A stretch of 48,637 bases of DNA, taken from NCBI GenBank assembly GCA_014904985.1, contig MU129039.1:1-48637 (forward strand), read 5' to 3'. The position numbers were made by a program, and so were the translations under genes. This DNA is from Hydnum rufescens UP504 (taxonomy: Eukaryota > Basidiomycota > Agaricomycetes > Cantharellales > Hydnaceae). Within the stretch, counting starts at the first letter, position 1; each line of letters begins with the position of its first letter. Below are positions 22,700 through 32,700 of this stretch, piece by piece. Below the pieces are notes generated by a model. That model did not search any database. It was given only the letters and a program-made list of their open reading frames with translations, and was not told the origin of the DNA.

Positions 22700-22990
22700 A
22701 GGCTGGTCAGTTAAATTGGGGACCTAATTAGGTACCATTTTCAGGGCAGAAAATGGTACCTAATAGGTCCCCACACAGTATGGCCAAAATACAGCCATTC
22801 TGATTCATTTCAGCCAATTCATGGCTGTGCTAGATTATTTATTTATTTATTATTATTATTACTACTATAATTATATACATATTATCCCCCCCCCTGGGGT
22901 CTGCCACCACAGGGGGGCATGGTTCCTGCAGGTCACACACCTGCATATACCCACCACACCCAAGTGGGATTCATATGCCCTGGTCAGGGC
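22700..22990 (+). repeat. Duplicated block, copy 1 (second at 23630-23960)
   Basis: Shared order in both copies: GGCTGGTCAGT, the GGGGACC palindrome, GGCCAAAAT, CATGGCTGTGCTAGATTATA, a TTATTATTATTACTACTA microsatellite, ATATACATATTA, a run of C, and GGTCTGCCACCACAGGGGG. Confidence 0.7.
22718..22772. repeat. GGGGACCTAATTAGGTACC palindrome, copy 2
   Basis: Nearly perfect inverted repeat of GGGGACCTA..TAGGTACCATTTTC and its complement around GGGC. It is preceded by CCAGGCTGGTCAGT and followed by GGCCAAAAT, as in copy 3. No ORF inside. Confidence 0.75.
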
Positions 22991-23156
22991 CAGGTCCATT
23001 TGGGCACTCCCTTGAGGGAGTGGGTTTTCATTCATTGTCCTTCATTTGTTTGTGTGTTTGTGTGTAATTGGGTGTGGGGTTTCATTGGTGTCCTGGCATC
23101 CATGGGTTTGGGCTTGTGGCTGCATATCTTCACACATTGGGGTGGGACATCTTGAC

Positions 23157-23255
23157 CTAGAATAGTAAATATGGTAATTAAAAATTCAAACTCATGCAAG
23201 AAGAGCAGTGACTGCTGCTCTTCTTGTGCAGTCATAGCTATTAAAAACAATATAC
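23157..23255 (-). other. Hairpin intron, array 2 no. 1
   Basis: Minus strand: donor GTATAT, hairpin GCACAAGAAGAGCAGC / CTGCTCTTCTTGC, acceptor TATTCTAG. 99 nt. Confidence 0.7.
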
Positions 23256-23434
23256 CTTATATGGCCACACACCTGCTGCAGTGGGTGTGTGGCTCATCCA
23301 CCCTTGTTGGGGCCTGGGCTCTGATCCCTCAAGGGGGTGTTGTCAATGGCTCCATTCATGCAGTTGTTTGCAGTTTTTGTTTGTGGCATGTTCATGGATT
23401 CATAGTGGGCTGGGCTCAGGTTCTGGTGCAGGAT

Positions 23435-23546
23435 CTAAAGAAATCAATACAAAGTTAGTTAGACATCAATGCAGTGCAAAAAGAGCAGCTCACACTGCTC
23501 TTTTTGCGCCACAAGAATAAAAAATAAAACAAAAAAACAAACTAAC
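23435..23546 (-). other. Hairpin intron, array 2 no. 2
   Basis: Minus strand: donor GTTAGT, hairpin GCAAAAAGAGCAG / CTGCTCTTTTTGC, branch point TAACTAACT, acceptor TTCTTTAG. 112 nt. Confidence 0.7.
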
Positions 23547-23651
23547 CTTGTAGTACCCCACACTGGCTGTGGCAGGTGTGGGGTACTGGGGCCATGTACT
23601 CTGGCTTGTTTGTGGGGCAGTTTGCATGGATCCCAGGCTGGTCAGTCACAT

Positions 23652-23709
23652 GGGGGACCTAATTTAGGTACCACTTTCAGGGCAGAAAATGGTACCTAAT
23701 AGGTCCCCC
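23652..23709. repeat. GGGGGACCTAATTTAGGTACC palindrome, copy 3
   Basis: Inverted repeat of GGGGGACCTAATTTAGGTAC with its complement around TTTCAGGGCAG. Preceded by CCCAGGCTGGTCAGTCA and followed by GGCCAAAAT after a short gap. Confidence 0.75.
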
Positions 23710-24035
23710 AGACCTTACGGCCAAAATCAGGCCATTTCAATTCAGTTTTTTGGCCATCTGTTGGCCAATCCATGGCTGTGCTAGATTATATACTTATTTA
23801 TTATTATTATTACTACTATTATTATATACATATTACCCTTCCCCCAAGGGGGGTCTGCCACCACAGGGGGTGGATGGTTTATGTGGGTTACACACCCCCA
23901 GTCAGGGGCTGGTTCCCTTTGGCACTCCCTCAAGGGAGTCAGTTTTTGTTTGTGGGGGCTCATTTGCAGTTATTGTTTGCAGTGTCTCATCCAGCGGGTT
24001 CATATTTGGGGTTCACAGTGTTTCTGGTTCAGGAC

Positions 24036-24150
24036 CTAAAGAAATAATTGATGAAACATTAGTAGAACAGTAATGCAGCACAAAAAGAGCAGCTTATGCT
24101 GCTCTTTTTGCACCACAAGAACAAGAAGTGAAATAAAAAAGAAAACATAC
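24036..24150 (-). other. Hairpin intron, array 2 no. 3
   Basis: Minus strand: donor GTATGT, hairpin GCAAAAAGAGCAGC / GCTGCTCTTTTTG, branch point TCTACTAAT, acceptor TTCTTTAG. 115 nt. Confidence 0.7.
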
Positions 24151-24309
24151 TTTGTAGTACCCCACACCCCCTGTGGGAGTGTGGGGTACTGGGGCCATAT
24201 ACTCTGGGTTGTACATATGGGTCCTCTCTGTGCCCCATTGTTCAGGTGTCAATAAGTGGGGTTGCAGGGGGGGCTCACATCAGTATTCATTTGCAAGGGA
24301 AGTCAAGAC

Positions 24310-24417
24310 CTAAAGGATAAGAGTTTAAATTATTTAAGAGTTAAACACCACACAAAAAGAGCAGCTTTGGCTGCTCTTTTTGCATGGGTGTAGCTACTGG
24401 GGGGGATGGGGACTCAC
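24310..24417 (-). other. Hairpin intron, array 2 no. 4
   Basis: Minus strand: donor GTGAGT, hairpin GCAAAAAGAGCAGC / GCTGCTCTTTTTG, acceptor ATCCTTTAG. 108 nt. Confidence 0.7.
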
Positions 24418-24750
24418 CTTATATAGGACCACACACCCACTGGGGTGGGTGTGTGATTTCTGGGGCCCACATTGGGCACAGTTGCATCCTCATTTGGCAT
24501 GGTCGCATCCTCGTTTGGTGTGGTCATGTCCTCATTTGGTGTGGTCATGTCCTCATTGGTGTGGTCGCATCCTCATTTGGTGCAGCACCACATGTCATGT
24601 CATTGGTGTGTGGGCGTGTCATGTTGCATTGGCATGTTGTGTTGCTGTGTTGCATTGGCATGTCGCATTGGCAGGTTGCATTGGTGTGTCGTGTTGGCAT
24701 TTGGGTTCTGGTCATTTCATGGGGACATCATGCATTGGATGAGGGCACAG

Positions 24751-24859
24751 CTAGAATAATAAAAGACACATATTAGTAAAAAGTTCGAAAGCAGTGCCAA
24801 AAGAGCAGCTTTCATTGCTCTTTTTGCACAGCTATATTTACTGGGGGTCAGGGACTCAC
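24751..24859 (-). other. Hairpin intron, array 2 no. 5
   Basis: Minus strand: donor GTGAGT, hairpin GCAAAAAGAGCA / TGCTCTTTTGGC, branch point TTACTAAT, acceptor TATTCTAG. 109 nt. Confidence 0.7.
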
Positions 24860-25133
24860 CTTATGTAGTACCACACACCTGCTGTGGCAGGTGTGTGGTT
24901 CCTGGGGCCCTCACTTGGCATGTTGCTGTGTGGTGGGTCATTTGATGCATTGTTTGGCACATTGTTTGGCGCATCTGCATGCAGTGTGTCTTTGTGTGGT
25001 GCATTGCCATGTGGCACATTGCTGTGTGGTGTGTTGCCATGTGTCATGTTGTTTGCATGTCTTTGTTTGGCATGCTGCTGTCTGGGTCCTCATTTTGTGG
25101 GTTTTTGTTGTGCCTTGGACCTCAGGCTTCAAT

Positions 25134-25238
25134 CTAGAATAATACAGGAAATGTTAGTATAAAGAGTCAAAGGAGTGCAAAAAGAACAGCTTTTGCTGCT
25201 CTTTTTGCACCATTGTATCTACTGGCAAAAAAACTCAC
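25134..25238 (-). other. Hairpin intron, array 2 no. 6
   Basis: Minus strand: donor GTGAGT, hairpin GCAAAAAGAGCAGC / GCTGTTCTTTTTGC, branch point TACTAACA, acceptor TATTCTAG. 105 nt. Confidence 0.7.
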
Positions 25239-25336
25239 CTTATGACCACACACCCACAGTGGCAGGTGTGTGGTCATGCACTTGCCTTTCCAGGTGGCTG
25301 CCTGTTATGGTCACAGAGATGGGAGGAAAGATGCAG

Positions 25337-25985
25337 ATTCAATGCTGGCAATTGCCACAACTCAAGAAGTGCCCAAGTGCTGGCACTGCAAGCACAGTAC
25401 ACATTAGTAGCAAGCATGTATATGTAAAATAAATAAAATATAATAAATATTTGTCCAGGAAAATTTGAAGAAGAAGATGATAATGAGTCAGAGCTCAATA
25501 AGGCATGAGATGGCTAATTGCAAAGTGGATTGGGCCACTTCTATGCATCAGAATTGGCCCAAATTTAAATATAGTGATGTTATATATACACCCTACATGG
25601 GTGATTGATTATCTCAGATGATTCTTGCATTTGTCAATTTTCACACCTTCAATTCCCTATTTAGGGAATTGAAGGTGTGAAAAATTGAAAAATGCAAGAA
25701 TCGTCCGAGATAATCAATCACCCATGTAGGGTGTATATATAACATCACTATATTTAAATTTGGGCCAATTCTGATGCATAGAAGTGGCCCAATCCACTTT
25801 GCAATTAGCCATCTCATGCCTTATTGAGCTCTGACTCATTGTCATTGTCTTCTTCAAATTTTCCTGGACAAATATTTATGATATATTATATATTTCACAT
25901 ATACATGCTTGCTACTAATGTGTACTGTGCTTGCAGCACCAGCACTTGGGTGCTTCTTGAGTTGTGGCAATTGCCAGCATTGAAT
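25337..25985. repeat. 650-bp foldback palindrome
   Basis: Two arms of about 320 bp meet near 25661 in TTCAATTCCCTATTTAGGGA. Each arm contains the same short reading frame (MSSDSLS..SNFPGQIF) and an AT-rich stretch ending in TCCAG. Arms differ at a few sites, some of them CpG in the right arm (CGTCCGAG) and TpG/CpA in the left (CTCAGATG). It lies between hairpin-intron arrays 2 and 3 and may be a foldback transposon or an inverted duplication. Confidence 0.85.
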
Positions 25986-26039
25986 TTCACAACTACACAG
26001 CCACACCCAGCAACAGAAAGGTGACCACACAACCACACA

Positions 26040-26470
26040 ACTGCATGACTGCACAACCACACCCCCACTGCTGCAGGTGTGTGGTCATAAGGTGCATTTT
26101 TATTCTAGTAGGTACAATGGCGAGTAGTGAAAGCTACTCTTTTTGTACTGTTTGTAATTTCTTTACTAACAACTTTTATTATTCTAGGCTATAGCTTTGT
26201 CTCAAGTGCCCAATGAGGAGGCATGACTGGCCAGGGCCCACATGCCACCACAGCAACCAAAACATGGCAAGCAAATGAAGCCATGGCAAACAAAACCCTG
26301 CCAAACAAAACCCTGCCAAACAAAACCACACCAACCAAAACCCTGCCAAACAAAACCACACCAACCAAAACCACACCAAACAAAACCACACCCAAATGAA
26401 ACCCTGCCAAACAAAGGTGTGAGAGGTGATGATGTGAACCACACACCCACAGTAGTGGTGTGGAAGATAA
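26040..26470 (+). repeat. Array 3: single exon/hairpin-intron module, plus orientation
   Basis: Exon palindrome ACCACACCCCC..GGTGTGTGGT, intron 26092-26187 (donor GTGCAT, hairpin GTACAATGGCGAGTAG.. with a weaker stem, branch point TTACTAAC, acceptor TATTCTAG). Then an exon block made largely of a short repeat CCAAACAAAACCCTG (26265-26420), then a palindrome remnant near 26450. Confidence 0.65.
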
Positions 26471-26519
26471 AAACATCCAGTATCAGGAAATGCGAATATC
26501 CATTGATCCCAGCCATTGG

Positions 26520-27140
26520 AATGATCATGTGACCTATTACGAAATTAATTATGGCTATGCATGAAAACAGATTTTGTTCGATTGCTCCATCAGTTTTGAT
26601 CGGAGAGGTACGCCCATATAATGCTTAGAAAGCTACGATTCACACCTTTCGAACGGTACCAAACACAAGTCGAATGGACCAAAACTGCACTCTCCAGGCC
26701 AATTTTACTATCAAAATCCGATATTTCCAGTAAAAAACGAATTTCTCCCTCAGTTCACATCCAATCCCCTCGAAACAACCGCGCCTAGAAAGATATAAAA
26801 ATTCCGCATCCAATGGTACTTAGTGCGCGAAGAACAGATCAAAACTGAACTCTACAGAATGATATTACTATCAGAATCAACACCCATCAGTAAAAAACGA
26901 ATTTCTCTGTCAGTTTACACCGGATCTGCTCGGAACCACTGCGCCCAGAAAGCTGTTAAAAATCCGCATCTAATGATACCAAGAGTGTATATTACGGATG
27001 CAAACTGCTGTTTCTACATCGAATCCCACCCCATGCACTTGTCCCCATTATCAACCAGCAACAAAAACATCTTAACCACTGGACTACAAACAAAGTAATC
27101 TCCAAGAACTCGGAAATATCCTTTGATTTCATCTCCGATT
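26520..27140. other. CpG-retaining non-coding segment with divergent internal duplication
   Basis: Two related stretches (about 26640-26800 and 26830-26980) share CCAGTAAAAAACGAATTTCT, TGCGCC-AGAAAG and AATCCGCATC. CpG is frequent here although flanking sequence is nearly CpG-free. No convincing gene; I do not recognise the element. Confidence 0.5.
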
Positions 27141-28010
27141 GCCACAAATAACTGCTAGAACCTCACAGATAAGAAAGATAACACCTCCTTGACTACCCTT
27201 TTGTTCTGTTTATGAATGACTCACCTTCCTTGCAACCACTTTATGAAAGATAACACCTTCTTAGCAACCCTTTTGTTCTGTTTATGAATGACTCACCTTC
27301 CTTGCAACCACTTTATGAATGACTCACCCTCCTTGACAACCCTATTGTTCTCACATATGACTCACCTAGGAGTGAGTCATATTCTTTAAACACAGCCACC
27401 TTCAGAAAGGTATAAAAGCTGGTAGATTTTCCTGTATCCCCCCATCTTCTCACTACTGGAATATACTACTGTCTACAAATCTGCTTGCATCTGAAGAAGA
27501 GTACTGATCTAAAGCCATCTGGAGCTAAGTCATATACAAGGTTGTTAAGACTAAGTCACTGGAAGCCCTCTACATGAAATACTAAGCCAAGGATAGTTGC
27601 AGGACCTAAGGTTAGAGTTGCTGGACATCCAAGGAAAGGTGAGTAATAACAAAGTCAAATCAGAAGAAGAAAGAAACACATTGACACACTGAATCAAGCT
27701 TAAACTAGTACCCTCTTTAGAATCTGCATTTTGACCAGGAGGACACAAATAGGTACACAAAAATAGCAGTAACAGTTCAATACAACATGTATAAGCCTTT
27801 CACAAGCATCCCACGATATATCATTGACTATAGCTAGTCCATACCACAATCTTATCCTCCACTGATTACCATACACAACTTGTTAGAGAGTGATCAACCA
27901 TCAGAGCGAACCAGCCCATTGAATAAAAACAGAAATACAGTCTCCCATCTACACACTGGCTGAACCAGAGTTTGATTGGACAGTCATTGGAGCTCCCAAT
28001 CCTTCTTCTA
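27141..28010. other. Possible LTR or promoter-like segment with 73-bp tandem repeat
   Basis: About 2.5 copies of a 73-bp unit (GAAAGATAACACC..CTTTATGAA) from 27172 are followed by the palindrome TATGACTCACCTAGGAGTGA, a TATA-like GGTATAAAAGC at about 27408 and a pyrimidine-rich leader. This order resembles a retrotransposon LTR. CCATCAGAGCGAACC near 27897 is weakly like a primer-binding site. No clear ends or coding domain seen. Confidence 0.35.
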
Positions 28011-28035
28011 TAGTGGGTGCGTGGTTCTATACTTG

Positions 28036-28129
28036 GTATGTAATGCACCCCCAACAGCACAAAAAGAGCAGCGAAAGCTGCTCTTTTTGCATCATTTTTC
28101 ATTCTTTAGCTAATAATTTTTCATTCTAG
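28036..28129 (+). other. Hairpin intron, array 4 no. 1
   Basis: Donor GTATGT, hairpin GCACAAAAAGAGCAGC / GCTGCTCTTTTTGC, branch point TAGCTAAT, acceptor ATTCTAG. 94 nt. Confidence 0.7.
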
Positions 28130-28276
28130 GTATCCCCACAAATGAAGACCTGTGGAGCAAGCCCACCCTCCAACACACCCACAAAGGAGACCAGTGAATG
28201 ACAACACACCAACATGCCACATGAAGAGACAAACCACACACCCACAGTAGTGGGTGTGTGGTTCTATCTATCCAAG

Positions 28277-28370
28277 GTATGTAATGCACCCCTGATGATG
28301 CAAAAAGAGCAGCAAAAGCTGCTCTTTTTGTGTCGCTTTTAATTTTTTAACTAATGATTTTTTATTCTAG
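28277..28370 (+). other. Hairpin intron, array 4 no. 2
   Basis: Donor GTATGT, hairpin GCAAAAAGAGCAGC / GCTGCTCTTTTTG, branch point TTAACTAAT, acceptor TATTCTAG. 94 nt. Confidence 0.7.
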
Positions 28371-28498
28371 GTATCATTACAAATGAAGACCCATGAAGCA
28401 AGCCCCCCACCAGAACAACAACACCCCATGAACAATGATGCACCACATGAAGAGATGAACCACACACCCACAGTAGCAGGTGTGTGGTTCTATACAAG

Positions 28499-28598
28499 GT
28501 AATGCACCCCCCCCCCCTCAACAGCACAAAAAGAGCAGCAAGGGCTGCTCTTTTTGCATTGTTTTAATTTTTAACTAACAAATTGTTTATTATTCTAG
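28499..28598 (+). other. Hairpin intron, array 4 no. 3
   Basis: Donor GTAATG, hairpin CACAAAAAGAGCAGC / GCTGCTCTTTTTGC, branch point TTAACTAAC, acceptor TATTCTAG. 100 nt. One C-run base longer than 110-208 and with one CpG lost in the hairpin flank. Confidence 0.75.
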
Positions 28599-28735
28599 GA
28601 TATCGCCTGAACCACCCATGAAACAAGAGCCCCAAGCCCAACATGCCAAGGAACACCCCCAGATGTAACCTGGGAACAAGAATGCACAACACAAGGCCAC
28701 AGGGACCCCAGACGAACCCCACCCACTATAGAAGA

Positions 28736-29310
28736 GACCTAATGGGCTTTATTTGTTTTTATCTGTTTTGAAATGTTATAAGGTGTTTTGTTTAGAATGT
28801 GTTAGAGGAGGACAGATCAGTTTTGATGGGTTATGTGCCACTCAACTGTTATTTTGTACTAGTTTTGTTGTTGGTTTGACCTTAGGACTCAAACATAAGA
28901 CTCCAAGATAGATGCTCAGCACAAGATTTGAACACAGGACCTTCAGATACTCCAAAACACAGATAGCAAGACACCAAGATTTGAACACAAGACCTTAAGA
29001 CACTTCCAAGACACTTCAAGACACAACTGCAAGACTCAGGATTCAAACACACAACTTCAAGAATGGATGTCTAGCAACTCCTACTCTGAGGGTTCTACAA
29101 CTATCCACTATACTTCACACAACTAAGCAAGACTGACACACTCTGATTCTCTTATTCCCTTTTATACTCTTCTCCTTGTTTGAGATACTATTATTCTCTC
29201 TACTAGTGGGTACTTGGATACTAGGGTACAATGATCCTCAGGGAGCACCTTGATCCTTGGAGGGGACTCCTCTTCAGATGCCCTTCTACACTAAATCCTC
29301 CCTCTCTTTC
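28736..29310. other. Non-coding segment, unrecognised
   Basis: AT-rich start, a purine-rich AGAGGAGGACAGA near 28806, then imperfect repeats of GATTTGAACACA-GACCTT and AAGACACTTC-AAGACAC (28920-29070). No gene seen. Confidence 0.4.
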
Positions 29311-29640
29311 AGGCTGGTCAGCCAATTATCCATGCCTAATTAGATATCATTAGCCTTGCATTTATCTAGTCTAATAAGATACATTTCCATGGGGGCCCCT
29401 AGGGACCCCTCATGTATGATTATCATCTGTGCCCATATGCTGAGGGCCCCACTCTTGATGTAGGGGCCCCAGGGGCCCCACAGCCATGTTTAAGGCCTAG
29501 AAATGGCCTCGGACCCTACTCCGAAGGGGCCCCTGCATGTGCAGCAGGGCCCCTGTGTGCATGGCAGGGCCCCTGTGTGTACAGCAGGGGCCCCTGTGCA
29601 TATGGCCCGAGTCTCTAAGAGTAGAGTCCCCTTACTTAGA
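29311..29640 (+). repeat. GGGGCCCC-rich repeats beside the KDZ gene
   Basis: Starts with GGCTGGTCAGCCA and the segment shared with 22030-22165, followed by many GGGGCCCC motifs. Between 29520 and 29605 about four units of a 25-28 bp repeat (AGGGCCCCTGTGTGCATGGC type) occur. It may contain the downstream end of the KDZ transposon; no terminal inverted repeat could be fixed. Confidence 0.5.
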
Positions 29641-29715
29641 GTTCAATATAGGGATGGACAAACTAGATATTGATATAGTAGTACACAGAGTAAAAAGATA
29701 TCTAGAGTCAAGGAA

Positions 29716-32700
29716 TCACTCATCCTCACTGTCAGTGCCATGAGACTGACTACCTTCATCAATTGAGAGTCCCTGCTGATGGGTATAGTCAGCAGCAGCA
29801 AGGATTGCACTATCAGCAAGCACAAGTGGAGGTTCAAGTTCAAAATCCTCCTCATCATCCGAGCTGTCCACTTCAAAAACCAGGGAGACACCACCTGATT
29901 GTGAATTTGTGTGCCTTTGGGAACCCCTCAACTCGCCAGGCAGAGCCACATTCAAAGCATCAATAGCCTGACCCCACCTCTTCCCCAAATCACAGAGGGT
30001 TTGAATGTGTTCTCGAAGGAAGAACTTAAGATCATCATCTGGAATAATTTATACACAATTAGGGCCTCAGAAAGCTGGGAGGAAAACCATACAAACACAC
30101 CTTGACATGCATTTGAAGCTGCCATCAATGCAGCAGATTTGTCTTCAAACCATTGCTGCAGCAAGTAGCTTTCTCGGTCGCATAGATAAAGCTCATCGCG
30201 ACAATTTACCACCTCTTGCATGAGCCGGATGCCATTTCGGACATCCTCATCCCCAAGCCAAGGGGGAACAGTTCCATCAAACTCATCATCAGTGAGTCCA
30301 ATATCCTGCCAGATATCATTGTTGACATCAAGGCCAAAAAGACCCTTCATATCGATAGGTGGAGGTATTATTGCATTCTTTGAGATCCCGCCCCGACCAC
30401 AAAGCTTCATCATATTAAGTCGCTGTTTATTAAAGTCTGCAACAAGACTCTTGACGGAGCAATAGTGTCTCTTCAATGCTTTTGTTGTATGCTCCATAGT
30501 GTTATGGTCTAGGAGTATGAAGCAAAGTTGCTCATGAGTTTCAGAAAGCCTTCACTCAAAAGGAAATGATGTACCTACTGCCTTACTCCTGAAAGCTCCT
30601 GTGAGATTACGAGTCTCGAAGTTCTTCTCACATGCTTTTGCAATAATACGGGCTTTAAGAGCCTGCATATTAAGCTGGTGTTCAAACCAAGCATGGCCCC
30701 TCATCTTCTCAAGCTTCTCGTATGATATTGGATCACCAAGTTGAAGGACAGCCATCAAGTCATTATCTTGCTTTGATAGACGTGAGACAATCTTCTCTTG
30801 TTCAGCAATCGAAGTCGTGATCTCTGCAACTTCATTCCGGCTTGCAATGCTGTCTGAGAGAGGCACCGACATAAGTTGTTTCTGGAGGACCTTGACGAGA
30901 TCTTGAGCAGCATTCAGATGCTGACGGACAGCAAGGATCTTCTCCACAGCATGAAAACCTTTCTTCTTAGACTGTCGCTCTAAAGGCCAGCTTTGATAGG
31001 CTCACTGTGCTTCAAATTGAGCTTGCAAGTACTCGTCGGTGTATTGGATCTTGTCCCTCTTTGCTTCAGCAAGTGCAAGTCGGGCTTTTGTTGCCCTCAT
31101 GTGCTTTTCCAGCCAAACACCAGCCTGGCATAACTTCAGACAGTCCTGATGTTCAATCTGGAGGTCCAGGAGGAACAATTGACGATGGAAGCCGGTGACA
31201 TGGAGATTTGGGATAAGGCTTTGAAGATCACTCCAAAGACGTTCACAGCCCTCTCTGTCAGTGAGACCCCAGATGTTGCCTTTCTGGGGATGATACCACA
31301 ACTGACAGACCCACTGATTCCAAATATGATCTGTGGCATCCATTGTGGCAAGAGGTTCCACTTCAGGGTGCTTCAGTGAATTTGACAGCTGACATTGTAG
31401 AGAATGCCAACTCGCCAGTGTACAGGCAACTGTGCCATGACAAAATCAATTATTGCCAGTGCATAGAACTGTTGCTCCCCGGGCATCCACATATTGCTCC
31501 AGACAATGACTCAATCATGGCGACAAACACCTGCCATCATGCCAGTGTCTGAGAAGTGCTGTCCGGGGTCTTCACTCTCTCCCCATCAGCAGCAATAAAA
31601 GACTCACCACAGTTGTCAAGGTACGAGTTCGGCACATGCAGCCCTGGCTCAACACAATCGCCCTCACCATTGGCAACATCAACCACATACTCCCCTGCTT
31701 AGATGCATGTTTAGTATGATGTTCATGCCCCTTAACAGGCTGGGCTGCCTCGACCCTTGCTTTCCAAGCTTCCAAGAAGCTCCGGGGCAGCTCACGAGTT
31801 CCCGGTGGGACAATTCAAGGATCCTGGGTGCCAGGTTGCTTTTTTTGGCCAGGACAGCAGTCATAGTCCTTGTTTTGTCTAAGGGCAAAGCATGCATCAA
31901 GACACAGGAAGAACTTGGGGCTACAATACAACAAGATTCACTATATCAGCATCACGACATGACAAGAGTGTGAATAGAATGTGTACTACTCACAGTTTGC
32001 TCTCCCCAACTTTGTTAACTCCACCAAAGCACAGTGGGCAACAAGAGCGAAGGTAATCAGATGGACTAATGGGAGGATCAAGCCCCAGGTGTGAGAGTGT
32101 GGTTTGCGATGGCATGGTCGGCCAGTTTACATCCCCCTTGGCATGACCATTCATCGTGCAGGTGGTGGGTTCACTAACAAGGCAGCCATCGCTACTAAGG
32201 GCACTGATGTACAACCAAGCCGTTATGGGCATGGATTCATCAACCTTCGGCAGTATGATTGCATCTGGATCAATATTGTCTCAATCAATGGGATCCCAAG
32301 ATGATATTTCACAGCGAGCAATGATGATTTGCTTGTCCACTTCGGCATTCACGACACGCACTAAGATTTGGAATTGCCCCAATGCAGATGCGAATTGCTG
32401 GTGGAGTGAATCTTGTGCTTCAAATACATGGCCCCGTCTTGCCAAGAATGTAGTGAGGGCATCAGACCATGCAGTCTCGTTGGGAGCCATATGCAAGAAC
32501 AGCTGTCGATACAAACTCCAGCATCTCGAGGCTGACTGCCAAAGCTGGATATACCGGCGAGCAGGGAAATAAACCCCACTGCACCAGTTGCAGAGGTGCA
32601 GGAGCACATGGGCATATTTGTAGCTTTATGTACTCAAGGTCTAATGAGAAATGATCAGACTTTAGGTCCAACACAGAATGAAAGGAATCCTTACGATCCA

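Larger units (their letters stand above)
23150..25260 (-). repeat. Array 2 of exon/hairpin-intron modules, minus orientation
   Basis: Six modules read on the minus strand, each with the same order as array 1: exon palindrome CCACACACC(C/T)-x-GGTGTGTGG, donor, hairpin, branch point, acceptor. CpG is almost absent: the palindromes read CACCCACTG or CACCTGC where array 1 has CACCCGC. Exon blocks are 159-333 nt and carry short internal repeats (CATTTGGTGTGGTCATGTCC type at 24480-24590). The duplicated block 23630-23960 and copy 3 of the GGGGACC palindrome interrupt the array. Confidence 0.75.
28013..28735 (+). repeat. Array 4 of exon/hairpin-intron modules (CpG-depleted copy of array 1)
   Basis: Three modules with introns 28036-28129, 28277-28370 and 28499-28598 and exon palindromes CCACACACCCACAGTAGTGGG and similar. 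From about 28390 to 28725 it is collinear with 1-345 of this window, differing mainly where array 1 has CpG (CCCGCAAAACGAG versus CCCATGAAACAAG; AACGCGCC versus AACATGCC; GACGTAAC versus GATGTAAC). Exon blocks of 147 and 128 nt keep no reading frame. Confidence 0.8.
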
